Shown: piece after piece, positions 44,732 through 54,873 of the stretch
Position numbering within the stretch: the stretch's first letter is position 1
Layout of the letters: each line of letters begins with the position of its first letter
Source of the DNA: UBA5436 sp050951845
GTDB taxonomy: Bacteria; Bacillota; Clostridia; Saccharofermentanales; DTU023
Direction: 5' to 3'
Assembly: GCA_050951845.1 (NCBI GenBank)
Contig: JBMNJV010000001.1
Location: 186,001 to 250,000, forward strand
Length of the DNA stretch: 64,000 bases
The notes under the pieces: model-generated
What the model was told of the DNA's origin: nothing
The model's input: the letters and a program-made list of their open reading frames with translations, nothing else
Database searches by the model: none
Position numbers and translations under genes: made by a program

Positions 44732-46602
44732 CTATATAACTCTAATTGTTGTCTCCGGTGCTAATAATTTAAAAATTTCACTCACATTTATTTTAGATGA
44801 GCTATCTTCAAAGCTACTATCTCGGAATACAGCACGAAGTGGCTGTTTTTTAGCAATCTCCTTGATAACACTATCTGGAATATTCTCATCAAAACAAGCA
44901 ACCAAATCTCCTTCGTTATAAGTATGAACCGTACATTCCTCTATATTTTCTGAAGTATGTGGTAAAGATAACGGAAGCCCCATTCCAACAGACATCCAAA
45001 TAACAAATCCAGATCTGTTCGATCAGATTTTACATTGGACTCCATTTGTGTAATTAAATCTTGAGAATATTCATCAGCAGAATAGTACACATCATTCATA
45101 TTGGTATCATCTAGTTTAAAGACGCGGAAACCTATGTCTAAATTTTGAGTAGTAAGCGGGTTCTCATATTTAATTTTCTTACCAGCTCGACGGATACGTT
45201 CTTTGCCGATTTCAGCAATAGTTTCATATCCTGCTTTATAAGCTTCCGATTTTTCATCAGTTTCTTCCGGTAATTGAACCATAATAAATTTACGATTTCC
45301 ACCATCTTCAGCATTGAGTTGCATGACGGCGTGAGCCATGCTAGACGAACCACTAAAAAAATCTAAAACAACCGAATCCGTATCTAAATTTGCCAAGGTT
45401 AAAACTCGTTTCATAAGTCTTACGGGTTTCGGTCCATCAAAAGCTCCTGCTTCTAATAATTTCGTCACTTCTTTTGCACCTTCTTGACTATGCCCTACTT
45501 CTTTATAAAAAAGAATAGAAGTTGGCGCCATTCCGTCATATTTCAACTCCGATAAAAAGCGCTTAACTTGAGGAACACTATTCCCGTCGACACCAAAATA
45601 TATCCTATTATCCTCTACAAGTTTTTCAAAAGCTTCTTTGCTTGTTCTCCAACATCTACCAGTCGGTGGCTCAACAATTCTTCCCGAAGGTACAGTAATT
45701 GGATAATCTGTATTTGGATTATAAGTTTTAACTGATAAATCACCAGGTTTCCACGGTCCCCGAGGATCATTATCTAAATTATTGTACCGTGCATTTGCCT
45801 CCTTAGTTCTTGGTAATCTACCTATCACAAAAGATTCAATTTTTCGTGCGTACATCAAAATATAATCATGACTATTCGATATATATTTCGCATCATTTTT
45901 GGGAGAATATGCTCTCTCCCAGATAATTTGTGCTATAAAATTATCTTCACCAAACACCTCATCACACATCTTTTTTAAATTCTCTTGCTCATTGTCATCA
46001 ATACTTATGAAAATCACACCATTATCACTCAACAAATTCCTTGCAAGTAATAACCTGGAATACATCATCGAACACCAATCCGAATGAAAACGGCCATTAG
46101 AATCGTTGTTTTTAAACATACGATTTCCCTCTTCATCTTGCACTCCAAGTTCATCTTCATATTCATCTGCACTGATTTTAAAATCATCCTGATAGATAAA
46201 ATCATTCCCGGTATTATATGGAGGATCAATGTATATCATCTTGACTGCCCCAAGATAGCTTTCCTGAAGCAGTTTCAGAACATCAAGATTATCGCCTTCT
46301 ATATAAAGATTTTCAGTAGTGTTCCAATCTACACTTTCTTCTTTACATGGACGGAGTGTTTTTCGAATCGGACGATTTGCTTCTACAATGGATGCCTTCT
46401 TGCCTACCCAGGTAAACTCATAGGCTTCATTTCCTTCAATTACGTCTTCAGATAACATCTGTTTGAGAATTTCAAAGTTGATTGCTTTCTTTGGTTTCCC
46501 GTTTTTATCAACATTCTCTGTAATACAGTTAGGAAATAACGCTTCTATTTTCTCTATATTTTGGGCTGTCATATCAGCTGACTCCATTCTCATTTTATCC
46601 AT
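44732..46602 (-). pseudogene. mod: Type III DNA methyltransferase Mod (copy 2) with one-base frameshift
   Basis: The first frame (553 codons, 46602 to 44941) carries DPPYNTGNDFIYQDDF and DFFSGSSSMAHAVMQLNAED and ends in the wrong frame after LLFGCLLEWG. The C-terminal 80 residues (LPLSLPHTSENIEECTVHTY to RVI) lie in another frame down to 44732. Copy 1 has five G here, this copy four (44978-44981), so one base is missing. The recognition region differs strongly from copy 1. Catalytic motifs are intact, so a truncated enzyme might still function. Confidence 0.85.
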
Positions 46603-47251
46603 TGCTTAGCTCCTCCAACTTTCTTTTTAACTTCTTCAATTTACTATTCAATTTCATCTGCACATTAAGTTGTTTTTCATTACGAATCTTTGTTCGCAAG
46701 GTTTCAATTTGTTTATTTAAATTCTTTATTCTTTCATCCTGTTCAACAGCATCCTGCAAGGATTTATTCTCTTGTCTTTGTAAAGTTTCTCCCGCAATTT
46801 GATACACAAAGTTTTCATAAGCGGTATCCATATTGTGACCTTCCAATTGGAGTGGTAAATCCTCTTTGTTAAGCCATTCTGTGTGGTAATACTGTCCCAC
46901 CTTGAAAGCCATATTACCAGCAGATGCTTCTTTATAGGCAATCCAAGCCTGATATTTTCCCTCATATTCCAGAACAAAGAGAATATGATAGGGAATTTCT
47001 CTGTCTATTTGACGAAGAACTGCTTCATCCAACAAATTTGTTTTAAGCCTTATCTCAAAAACTTCAATCTCTGATACCACATTCCCTGCAGCAAGATTAG
47101 TAGTAGATGGTGCAATTTTATTACGCCAAAAAATAGCTTTTATCTGATCTATAAAACTTCTTTTGATTTTTGTTCCGGTCTGAATATTCTCGTAAAATTT
47201 TTCTTTAGGTATGCGTTTATTAAACTGAGTGCTTTTTGGTAATTCTTTCAT
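46595..47251 (-). CDS. DUF4391 protein
   Basis: A 218-aa DUF4391 protein. The N-terminus has LPKSTQFNKRIPKEKFYENI and SFIDQIKAIFWRNKIAPSTT; a central region (FEIRLKTNLLDEAVLRQIDR, YHILFVLEYEGKYQAWIAY) and a C-terminal coiled coil follow. DUF4391 genes commonly lie between a PLD-SNF2 helicase and type III mod genes, as here; their role is unknown. The ATG at 47251 has AGAGG upstream. It overlaps mod copy 2 by 8 bases (ATGGATAA), so the two are coupled. Confidence 0.85.
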   Translation of the reverse strand: MKELPKSTQFNKRIPKEKFYENIQTGTKIKRSFIDQIKAIFWRNKIAPSTTNLAAGNVVSEIEVFEIRLKTNLLDEAVLRQIDREIPYHILFVLEYEGKYQAWIAYKEASAGNMAFKVGQYYHTEWLNKEDLPLQLEGHNMDTAYENFVYQIAGETLQRQENKSLQDAVEQDERIKNLNKQIETLRTKIRNEKQLNVQMKLNSKLKKLKRKLEELSNG

Positions 47252-47262
47252 GCCATACCTCT

Positions 47263-50200
47263 TTACTTTACAACAAGGAAGCAAATTAATTCAAAGTCAT
47301 CTAATCCGGAAATATCAGAAAGTAATGCCGTAGTACCGCCTTCTCTGAAAAGACTATCTATATCACTTTCTTCTTTTACATTAATAATAGAAGTGATCGC
47401 ATCAGATAATAAAACAGACATATCTGCCATGTTTTTGCCATCATCTGTCTCTTCATTGAATTTCTGATAAACTTCTTTAATAGGTTCGCTATTTCCTCTA
47501 CAAGAGAGCCGCATTGTATCCAGTAGTTTTTTTGGATTAAGATAGTCTAAAATAATTTCTCCATTTACATCTACATAAACCATATAGAAGGGATGGATTC
47601 GGTTCAAATTATCAATATTGACTCCATTGTTACGATTTTTTAAAACGAAAATAACCCCTTCCGGCATTTCATTATTTGCCGGAACGACAGCATGAAGTCC
47701 AAGTGGCTTCTTTCTTAAATCTTCATGAGTCTTTAAATATTCAAGTAAATCTAGGCGGAATTCATTGAGTCCTAAATCCATAATAGATACACCACCCGAC
47801 ATTTCTTCAATATCAACAACTTCTTCTTGTAATCTTTTTAATTGGGCTTTTCTATATTCAAGATCACCTTTTTCTTCCAAGTTAATGGGATCATCGTCAC
47901 CGGTAGAAGTCATAACTGAAATTTTCATACGAGTTTCTACTCTTGCTTTGAGATTAATATATTCATCAAGATCGATATCCGGCCAGAAGTTTACCAACTG
48001 AATACAATTATTCTTACTGCCAATACGATCGATACGACCAAATCTTTGGATAATACGAACCGGATTCCAATGGATGTCATAATTCACCAAATAGTCGCAA
48101 TCCTGTAAGTTCTGACCTTCAGAAATACAGTCTGTAGCAATCAAAATATCTATTTCGTCCGTACTATCCGGCATTAAAAGATCTTTATTTTTAGAAATAG
48201 GAGAAAAACAAGTAAGTATGTTGTTCAACGTCCCTTTTAAACCTTTGATGGTTGATCTTCCTTCAACACTGCCTGTAACCATAGCCGTATTTAGAACATA
48301 TTTTTCTTTAACAAATTTGCTGACATTATCATAAAGATATTCAGCTGTATCAGAGAACGCAGAAAATATAAGAACTTTCTTATTGTTTGTATTTATAGGG
48401 TTCTCTATTTTATCAGCCAACATCTGTAATAAAGTTTGTAGTTTAGTGTCATATTCAGGTGTGATATCTTCAATCATTAATATTATCAACTCAAGAATAT
48501 CTGCATCTTGACGTAAAGCTTCGCGCCAGGTTTTATAATCCATATCCTCAAGATCAATTTGAATTTTTTTACCTACAGTAAAATATTCAGTATTTTGATC
48601 ATCATCATCCCAGTCAGTAGCATCACTAATTTCATAAAAATCAAGATCTGCTTGCCCAAATTCTTCATATTCATTAATCGTTTTAATTGTATTATCAATA
48701 AATTCTTTGATTCTATGTAATGTTAGCTTAAAGGAGTATACTGAGCTTTCCAATCTTTTTAGGAGATTCACACTCATCAATCTTTGAATACCCTTTTCAC
48801 GACCGGATTGAGTCAGGCTTACTCCCTTTTCGTGCATTTGATCTTTATATTTTGCTATCTTACTTGGGAATATATAAGCAGTTGGTGTATAAATTTCTAA
48901 ATTCAACATTGTCAGATGCTCATATATTTCATCGTAATTAATAGCACCTGGCAGATCCGTTAATTGTGGTCTTTTGGAAATTGGTTTCAAGCGCTCTGGA
49001 AACTTACCCACCTTCTCAGCATTGTAATATTTTTCTATGTGTTTTCTGGATCGAGCTATCGTAACGCTATCCAGAACTTCAAAAAAGTCAAAATCAAGTT
49101 TGCGGAGCAGATTGTCCGTTGTTCTTTCATTAATATTTAACTTACTCCAATTATTAAACGCTGCTTGTGCTTGCCGGAATATATCATCGATGCTCTTGGT
49201 GGTATTGAGTTTATCATCAATATTATCGGGATCTCCCTCATAAGCAATTGCCAATTGATTTTTTAAATCGTTGAAACGATTATTGACAGGCGTTGCTGAT
49301 AACATCAAAACTTTTGTCTTAACACCAGCTCTGATAACCTTGTTTAGCAATATAAGATATCTATTTTCTTTTTTATCATCGCCAATAAGTTCACCACCAT
49401 TGCGGAAATTATGAGATTCATCAATTACAACAAGGTCATAATTTCCCCAGTTTAATCTATCCAAATCTAGACCATTAGAAAAACCGCCTTTTCTTGATAG
49501 ATCTGTATGAAATAAAACATCATATCTTAATCGGTCACTGGCTATCGGATTGTTTAAGTAATTATCTTTAAAAGTGTTCCAGTTTTCTGCCAACTTTTTT
49601 GGACAAAGAACAAGAATGTTTTTATTACGATTCTCATAGTATTTCATAACAGCAAGAGCGGTGAAAGTTTTTCCGAGACCTACACTATCTGCCAGAATAC
49701 AGCCATTATATTTTTCTAGTTTGTTAATAATTGCAAGAACTGCATCCCTTTGGAAATCATAAAGCATTTCCCAGATTTTACTATTTTTGAATCCTGTTGC
49801 TTCATTAGGAAGTATATCTTCAGAAACATCCTCTAAAAATTCACTAAAGACATTGTATAGAGTAATAAAATATATTAGCTCAGGAGAATTCTCGTTGTAA
49901 GCAGTTGCAATATTCTCAATAACAATATTTGTGACATCCTGCATTTTATCCGGGTCGGACCAAATAGAATCAAATATTTTTAAGTAGTATGCAGTATTGG
50001 GATTTTCAAAGCGATTTACAAGGTTAAAGATGTTATTACCTCGTTCACAACCAATATCAACTGTGGTAAAACCATCAAGAGGCATATAGGTATAGTCTGT
50101 CTGTTGGCTCTCAACCACCATAAATCCATTCATTTTGTCACCAGTGGTGTTCGATTTGAAAGATGCCTTCCTACGAATCCAGTCTGCACATTCCTTGGCT

Positions 50201-50517
50201 ATGGCCTTTTGAGTCATTTCATTTCGCAGCTTAATTTCAAACTCAGTACCATACAAGCTTTGCTCGCGTTGATGTTTTGGAATATAGAACTCACGTTTTT
50301 CTTTGGATTTCTTTTCTTCAACAAATGTAGGCGCAGTAAATATAAAGCGAAAATCTTTAATATCCTCCAGCTGTTCTTTTAATTCATTGTAGGCATACAT
50401 CGAAAAATAAGCAGCTGCGATAGATATGCAACTTCCGGATGTTATGGTTTCTCTCATATCATCACGGACGATATTCGTTATATTGTCAAAAACCTTTGGA
50501 TTATCAGAACCATTCAT
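47263..50517 (-). CDS. PLD-SNF2 helicase associated with type III restriction
   Basis: A 1084-aa SF2 helicase. The first 150 residues resemble a phospholipase-D-like domain (SGSCISIAAAYFSMYAYNEL). The helicase core includes CILADSVGLGKTFTALAVMK, LVVIDESHNFRNGGE, MLSATPVNNRFNDLKNQ and, in the second lobe, LIATDCISEGQNLQDCDYLV with IIQRFGRIDRIGSKN. It is the first gene of the unit helicase, DUF4391, mod, mod, res, ATPase. The fixed association suggests one defence module in which the helicase may translocate DNA for an extra nuclease step. That role is inferred. Confidence 0.88.
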   Translation of the reverse strand: MNGSDNPKVFDNITNIVRDDMRETITSGSCISIAAAYFSMYAYNELKEQLEDIKDFRFIFTAPTFVEEKKSKEKREFYIPKHQREQSLYGTEFEIKLRNEMTQKAIAKECADWIRRKASFKSNTTGDKMNGFMVVESQQTDYTYMPLDGFTTVDIGCERGNNIFNLVNRFENPNTAYYLKIFDSIWSDPDKMQDVTNIVIENIATAYNENSPELIYFITLYNVFSEFLEDVSEDILPNEATGFKNSKIWEMLYDFQRDAVLAIINKLEKYNGCILADSVGLGKTFTALAVMKYYENRNKNILVLCPKKLAENWNTFKDNYLNNPIASDRLRYDVLFHTDLSRKGGFSNGLDLDRLNWGNYDLVVIDESHNFRNGGELIGDDKKENRYLILLNKVIRAGVKTKVLMLSATPVNNRFNDLKNQLAIAYEGDPDNIDDKLNTTKSIDDIFRQAQAAFNNWSKLNINERTTDNLLRKLDFDFFEVLDSVTIARSRKHIEKYYNAEKVGKFPERLKPISKRPQLTDLPGAINYDEIYEHLTMLNLEIYTPTAYIFPSKIAKYKDQMHEKGVSLTQSGREKGIQRLMSVNLLKRLESSVYSFKLTLHRIKEFIDNTIKTINEYEEFGQADLDFYEISDATDWDDDDQNTEYFTVGKKIQIDLEDMDYKTWREALRQDADILELIILMIEDITPEYDTKLQTLLQMLADKIENPINTNNKKVLIFSAFSDTAEYLYDNVSKFVKEKYVLNTAMVTGSVEGRSTIKGLKGTLNNILTCFSPISKNKDLLMPDSTDEIDILIATDCISEGQNLQDCDYLVNYDIHWNPVRIIQRFGRIDRIGSKNNCIQLVNFWPDIDLDEYINLKARVETRMKISVMTSTGDDDPINLEEKGDLEYRKAQLKRLQEEVVDIEEMSGGVSIMDLGLNEFRLDLLEYLKTHEDLRKKPLGLHAVVPANNEMPEGVIFVLKNRNNGVNIDNLNRIHPFYMVYVDVNGEIILDYLNPKKLLDTMRLSCRGNSEPIKEVYQKFNEETDDGKNMADMSVLLSDAITSIINVKEESDIDSLFREGGTTALLSDISGLDDFELICFLVVK

Positions 50518-50672
50518 AAACTAAGTCTCCTAGTCCCCTACTAGTAACATCTCCGTTTCCACATACTATTATAAAGGAAACTTAGAATTATGTTTGGTTT
50601 TGTTGGATTATATTTCTTTCTGGGTTATACTCATCCTCGAGCACTTTTCTATAACCAGACTCATTGATAATA

Positions 50673-51704
50673 TTAATACATCATTGTTTGTATTTTTATA
50701 TTTGGAAACCATTTTTTTAACATGTTTTTTTTGTAAGAAATTTTATTGTCTTTACGCTTTTCTTCCCCTATAAAAATTAATAAGAAAACATTTTTTAAAT
50801 TTTTTAAGTTCTTGAATAAACTTTCTAAATACATAACATCAGATTCTAAACCATGACCAATTACATATAGAGTATTTATTTCATATAAAAAAGAAAAATC
50901 CTCATTAAGATAATGTGACGAAAATTTATACTTACGTCCATATTGAACGATGGGATCTGGTATTTCAGATAGATCATAGTCATAACCATTGTCATTTATT
51001 GTAGCAGGAATATCATATCCTCCTTTTCCCGTATCCAGCGTTTGTACATGCTTTTTGAATTCATTTAACAAATTCATTTTTTCTTGAAGTGGATAATCTA
51101 TTGTTCCTAAAAATCGTTTAAAATTTAAATACTCACGAAAATTACTTTTACAAAAATATCGACTTTCAGATGAACTGATATCAGAAATTTCATCATTTGC
51201 CATACCCAGAATTATTTCCTTGTCTCTTTCAATTGAACCATGAACGTAATATACATTGCTAGTATACTCCTCTATAAAGGACGTATAGTTAAAGGTAAAA
51301 GCTATACTATTTGGAGTAAATAGCTCCACTAAAATTGGACTTAATTCTATGCGATTTGTTTGATTAATATTGGCTATGTACGATAAAAAAAGTTGTCGTA
51401 TTTCCTCAAATAAATCATTATTCTTTATTGTTCTTTCTTCAAATTGACTAAGTGCCACATCAAACGATTCAGTTGCAGAACTACAGAAGTTCTCCCATTC
51501 CGTTTGCTGCATACATTGAATAGCGCTTTCAAAATCATACCAAGTCTCAATGTACTTTTGAGCCTCTTCTTCAAACTTTTTTAATACTTTAGAATTCTTA
51601 TTAGCCGCCACAAAATCTGAGTATGTTGTTTTTAAGCCATGATTCAAGTCAAAACCATTTCCAATAATCATTAACTCTTTATACGAAAGATTAAATTGCT
51701 TCAC
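50673..51704 (-). CDS. abiH: AbiH family abortive infection protein
   Basis: A 343-aa AbiH-type protein. The diagnostic N-terminus ELMIIGNGFDLNHGLKTTYS is followed by KYIETWYDFESAIQ, FTFNYTSFIEEY, YYVHGSIERDKEIILGMAN and a C-terminal LYVIGHGLESDVMYLESL. AbiH genes give abortive phage resistance by an unknown mechanism. GTG at 51704 is preferred, because AAAGGTGA lies about 6 bases upstream; GTG at 51713 overlaps that site. It is separated from the helicase by 155 bases and may have its own promoter. Confidence 0.88.
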   Translation of the reverse strand: MKQFNLSYKELMIIGNGFDLNHGLKTTYSDFVAANKNSKVLKKFEEEAQKYIETWYDFESAIQCMQQTEWENFCSSATESFDVALSQFEERTIKNNDLFEEIRQLFLSYIANINQTNRIELSPILVELFTPNSIAFTFNYTSFIEEYTSNVYYVHGSIERDKEIILGMANDEISDISSSESRYFCKSNFREYLNFKRFLGTIDYPLQEKMNLLNEFKKHVQTLDTGKGGYDIPATINDNGYDYDLSEIPDPIVQYGRKYKFSSHYLNEDFSFLYEINTLYVIGHGLESDVMYLESLFKNLKNLKNVFLLIFIGEEKRKDNKISYKKNMLKKWFPNIKIQTMMY

Positions 51705-51947
51705 TCTTATCACCTTTTGCGATATGTTACTATTTCTACCTAAAACAATTTTGATTGTTAATATTCATCATACTTTCTTTGTAATGGAAAGTATCTCAAT
51801 AATATTTAAGTTATTTGTATTTTCAGGATTATTCCTGTTTTTACTCACATTCTTATTTCTTGAATGTTCATCAAATACAATAGTCTTTATTTCAATATTT
51901 TCTTACGGTTCCTATTCCTGTTTTCAATACGAAATTATTATTCGCTT

Positions 51948-53782
51948 TTAAAGTTCCGAAAATATAAATTTTGAAATTTTCGTTGAAATAACCTCTGTTC
52001 TTTTATTGATTTCATCAACAGCCCACAATGGCATGGTTTCATCACGATATATATTTACTAATTCTGTTGCCACCAAAAACTGACTATCTTTATAACCTCT
52101 TTTTTCTTTCACTGAGCTTTGAATTTTAGTTCTGAACCATGCGTTTCCTATTGAACGGTTAATGTTTTCTTCTAATAATATTTTGTTTCCTAAACTATTA
52201 ACCACGGAAAAAAATTCCTCTTTATCTATCAAACCAGCATCAATCCGTATTTGATCAACATTTTGACCACTTCTGGGCATAATGTGTTCGATTTCATGTT
52301 TTTCTGGTAATACAAACTTCAGATTATTTTCTACAGCAGTAAGATATTCATCTAGATAAACCAATGGATTTTTATTATAATCTAATACACTTTCTTCTAT
52401 TTCTTTCTTAGTCCAATTCTTCGTAATATGTATGTTAATTTCTTTTTGTATGTTTTCTAGTTCTATATCCTTATCAACAAGCTTGATATTTAATCCAAAT
52501 AAAAAGGTTTTAAATTTTGAGCTTGAATAGCCAGTATCTACAAGTTCTAAAACAACAAACAACTTTAAGAGATGTTGTAAAAAATTGGTTAAAAGATTTT
52601 CGCTGATTTCGTCAACCTCATATCTGTAAAGATATGAAATCAAATATAACTTAATATTCTCATTAAATTTGAAAGCTAATTGGACTATAGAATACGTACT
52701 GATTTTGTCCCAAATTTTCGCTATTTTTAAAAGTTGTGCAGTTAAACTTAACGGAGCATCTAGTAGATCTTTTTTATCATCAGTATAATATCTTCTGAGT
52801 CCCGGCGTTGTTACACTGACTGCCCCTGTTTCAGAGATATATTCCTTATCTAATGCACGTTTAATATACATATATTGATTCAGTACAGTATCAATATTTG
52901 CAATTTTCTTTTGCTCAAGGCCAGATACTAATTTCTGTAGATCCTCCCATCTCTCGTTAAAATCTTCTCTCTCGTTACCAGAGTTAGAGTAAAGTTTTGC
53001 TGAAATAATATCTGCATCTAATAGAGGCATTCCATCGGAGTTTAGAGAATTAAACATTGTTATCGCTTGTTCTACATTCCAACTACGAATCTCTATTATT
53101 TCTGACTTTTCTAATATATATTCAGCAAAAGTATTAAGTTTTGGTACTAATAGTTCATCAAATTTCTCATAAAAAACTTAAAATTACGGAAATAATTTGT
53201 ATACTTATTGTCTTTTTGCTTATATTTGATTTTTACAACTTTTTCTTCGGCTGTTTCATAGATATCACTATCCAAGATTGTCTTTAATTCAGCTTTATAG
53301 AGTTCATTAATAGAATTATTCTCAAGAATATTCTCTGTAGTTGCATTTTCAAAATCTTCTAATATATCAAAGATTATTTCATCCTTCGCCTTATATAATA
53401 TTTTTATTACCCTATCCCTCTTCATGGTTAGAGTCCTAGCTAATCTCTTAGAATCTACATCCCTTTCTGTTTCTCCTATAACTTGGTTTAGTTTTATCAA
53501 TAAAGCCTTTAGTAGTAGAATAAATGTAGTTGTTCTTTGTTGTCCGTCAATTAAGCTTAACTTGGTATCATCTTCCTGACAATTAATGATTATTGTTCCA
53601 AAGAAATATGGGTCTTCACCGCCATTTTCTATAAAATCCTCTATATCTTGCCAAAGTTTATCGCATTGCTTTATCCCCCAAGAATAAGCTCTTTGATATT
53701 CAGGTATTACAAATATGGACTTTTCATCTAAAGTTAAATATTCACCTATTTTTCTTAATCTTGGTTCTATATTCTTTGCCAT
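51948..53782 (-). pseudogene. GmrSD-like DUF262-DUF1524 protein with a one-base frameshift
   Basis: The first frame (53782 to 53147) encodes the DUF262 ParB-like nuclease domain: IFVIPEYQRAYSWGIKQCDK, LSLIDGQQRTTTFILL. It stops after NFKFFMRNLMNY. One more T in the run at 53171-53176 would restore NFKFFYEKFDELLVPKLNTF and join to the second part, which ends in a DUF1524 HNH domain (HEIEHIMPRSGQN ... NSLGNKILLEENINRSIG). GmrSD-type enzymes cut modified DNA. The missing base may be an error or a real inactivation. Confidence 0.82.
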
Positions 53783-53950
53783 TTATTCCACCTCTTGTTT
53801 ATTTCTTTCTTATATTATTCTAGCTTCGGTCATTATTCTCATGAAACCATTGGTTTAGCCATTGTTCTCTTTATAAAAGAAAGATACTCTTTCATCTAGT
53901 AAGTGAGAAACGTGCAGACTTTTCGCTAAAATTGATGCTTTACGAAATAA

Positions 53951-54835
53951 TTAATTTTCTGACGACTTAATCGTCTTGTCTACGATGTGTTTACAAAGAT
54001 TTTGTAAATCTGGAAAAAGATAATTTCTCGAATAATTCATATTCTCCAAGTAATCCAACAGTTCATCTCTCTCTTTCTTCGTAAGTTCTATTTTAATAAT
54101 TTTAGAGTTATCAATTATCTCCTCAGCTGCATGTTCTTCCTCTAGTGATATAGGAATGGAAAACAATCCTTTTTGAGCTAAGATTCTATCATTAGATAAA
54201 GGCGCATCATAGAAAATCAACCCATGATTACTATAATGCGAACTGCTTTTTACATTCATGGAAGATAAATACATATTTCTGTCGCTAATCATCTTTTCAA
54301 GATGATCTCGATTTCCTATTGTACGTAAGAACCTATGGTAGTTATATAAAATATCTGGAGCTTTCTCTAAATCGCCATAAGTCGTGGTCATACATAAATT
54401 ATCTAGAACTGTATGGTCATTTAAATCAGTATAGAACAAATAATAATAGCCATCATCTGGTTTAGAATTTCCGTTAACGGCAAAATATAGTGCAACAAAA
54501 GGATCTCGCGTCCAGTCAACCAATCTAGTGGGAATTCCATAATGTTGTGCATTAGCAATAAGCTCCAGTGTGTTTTCACTAGAAATAAAGCTTCTTTGAT
54601 TCCAGCGCTGATAAAAATCGTAAAGCATCTGATATTCGTATGCAACAAGATTATAAAATTTTTCATTGGAATAAAATCTTTGAATTGCTGGATTCAGTTC
54701 TATTTCTCTGCTTATACCACGAAACACATAGTTTTTATCCCTTCTTGCCCTCAACAAAACGTTTAATAATTCTTTGCTAGTTGAGTAAATATCTTTATTA
54801 ATTATTTCTTTTGATTTTTTAATTTCTAAATCCAT
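53951..54835 (-). CDS. FRG-domain protein
   Basis: A 294-aa protein with a FRG domain, named for the conserved YVFRGISRE block. Other conserved parts are LIANAQHYGIPTRLVDWTRD and PFVALYFAVNG, and RNMYLSSMNVKSSSHYSNHG. The domain is presumed enzymatic, perhaps ADP-ribosyltransferase-like or nucleic-acid active, and is frequent in defence islands. RBS AGAGG precedes the ATG. It closes the defence island just before guaA. Function is unproven. Confidence 0.83.
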   Translation of the reverse strand: MDLEIKKSKEIINKDIYSTSKELLNVLLRARRDKNYVFRGISREIELNPAIQRFYSNEKFYNLVAYEYQMLYDFYQRWNQRSFISSENTLELIANAQHYGIPTRLVDWTRDPFVALYFAVNGNSKPDDGYYYLFYTDLNDHTVLDNLCMTTTYGDLEKAPDILYNYHRFLRTIGNRDHLEKMISDRNMYLSSMNVKSSSHYSNHGLIFYDAPLSNDRILAQKGLFSIPISLEEEHAAEEIIDNSKIIKIELTKKERDELLDYLENMNYSRNYLFPDLQNLCKHIVDKTIKSSEN

Positions 54836-54873
54836 ATACGCCTCTAATAATTGCTTTTTGGCATTTTACCTTA

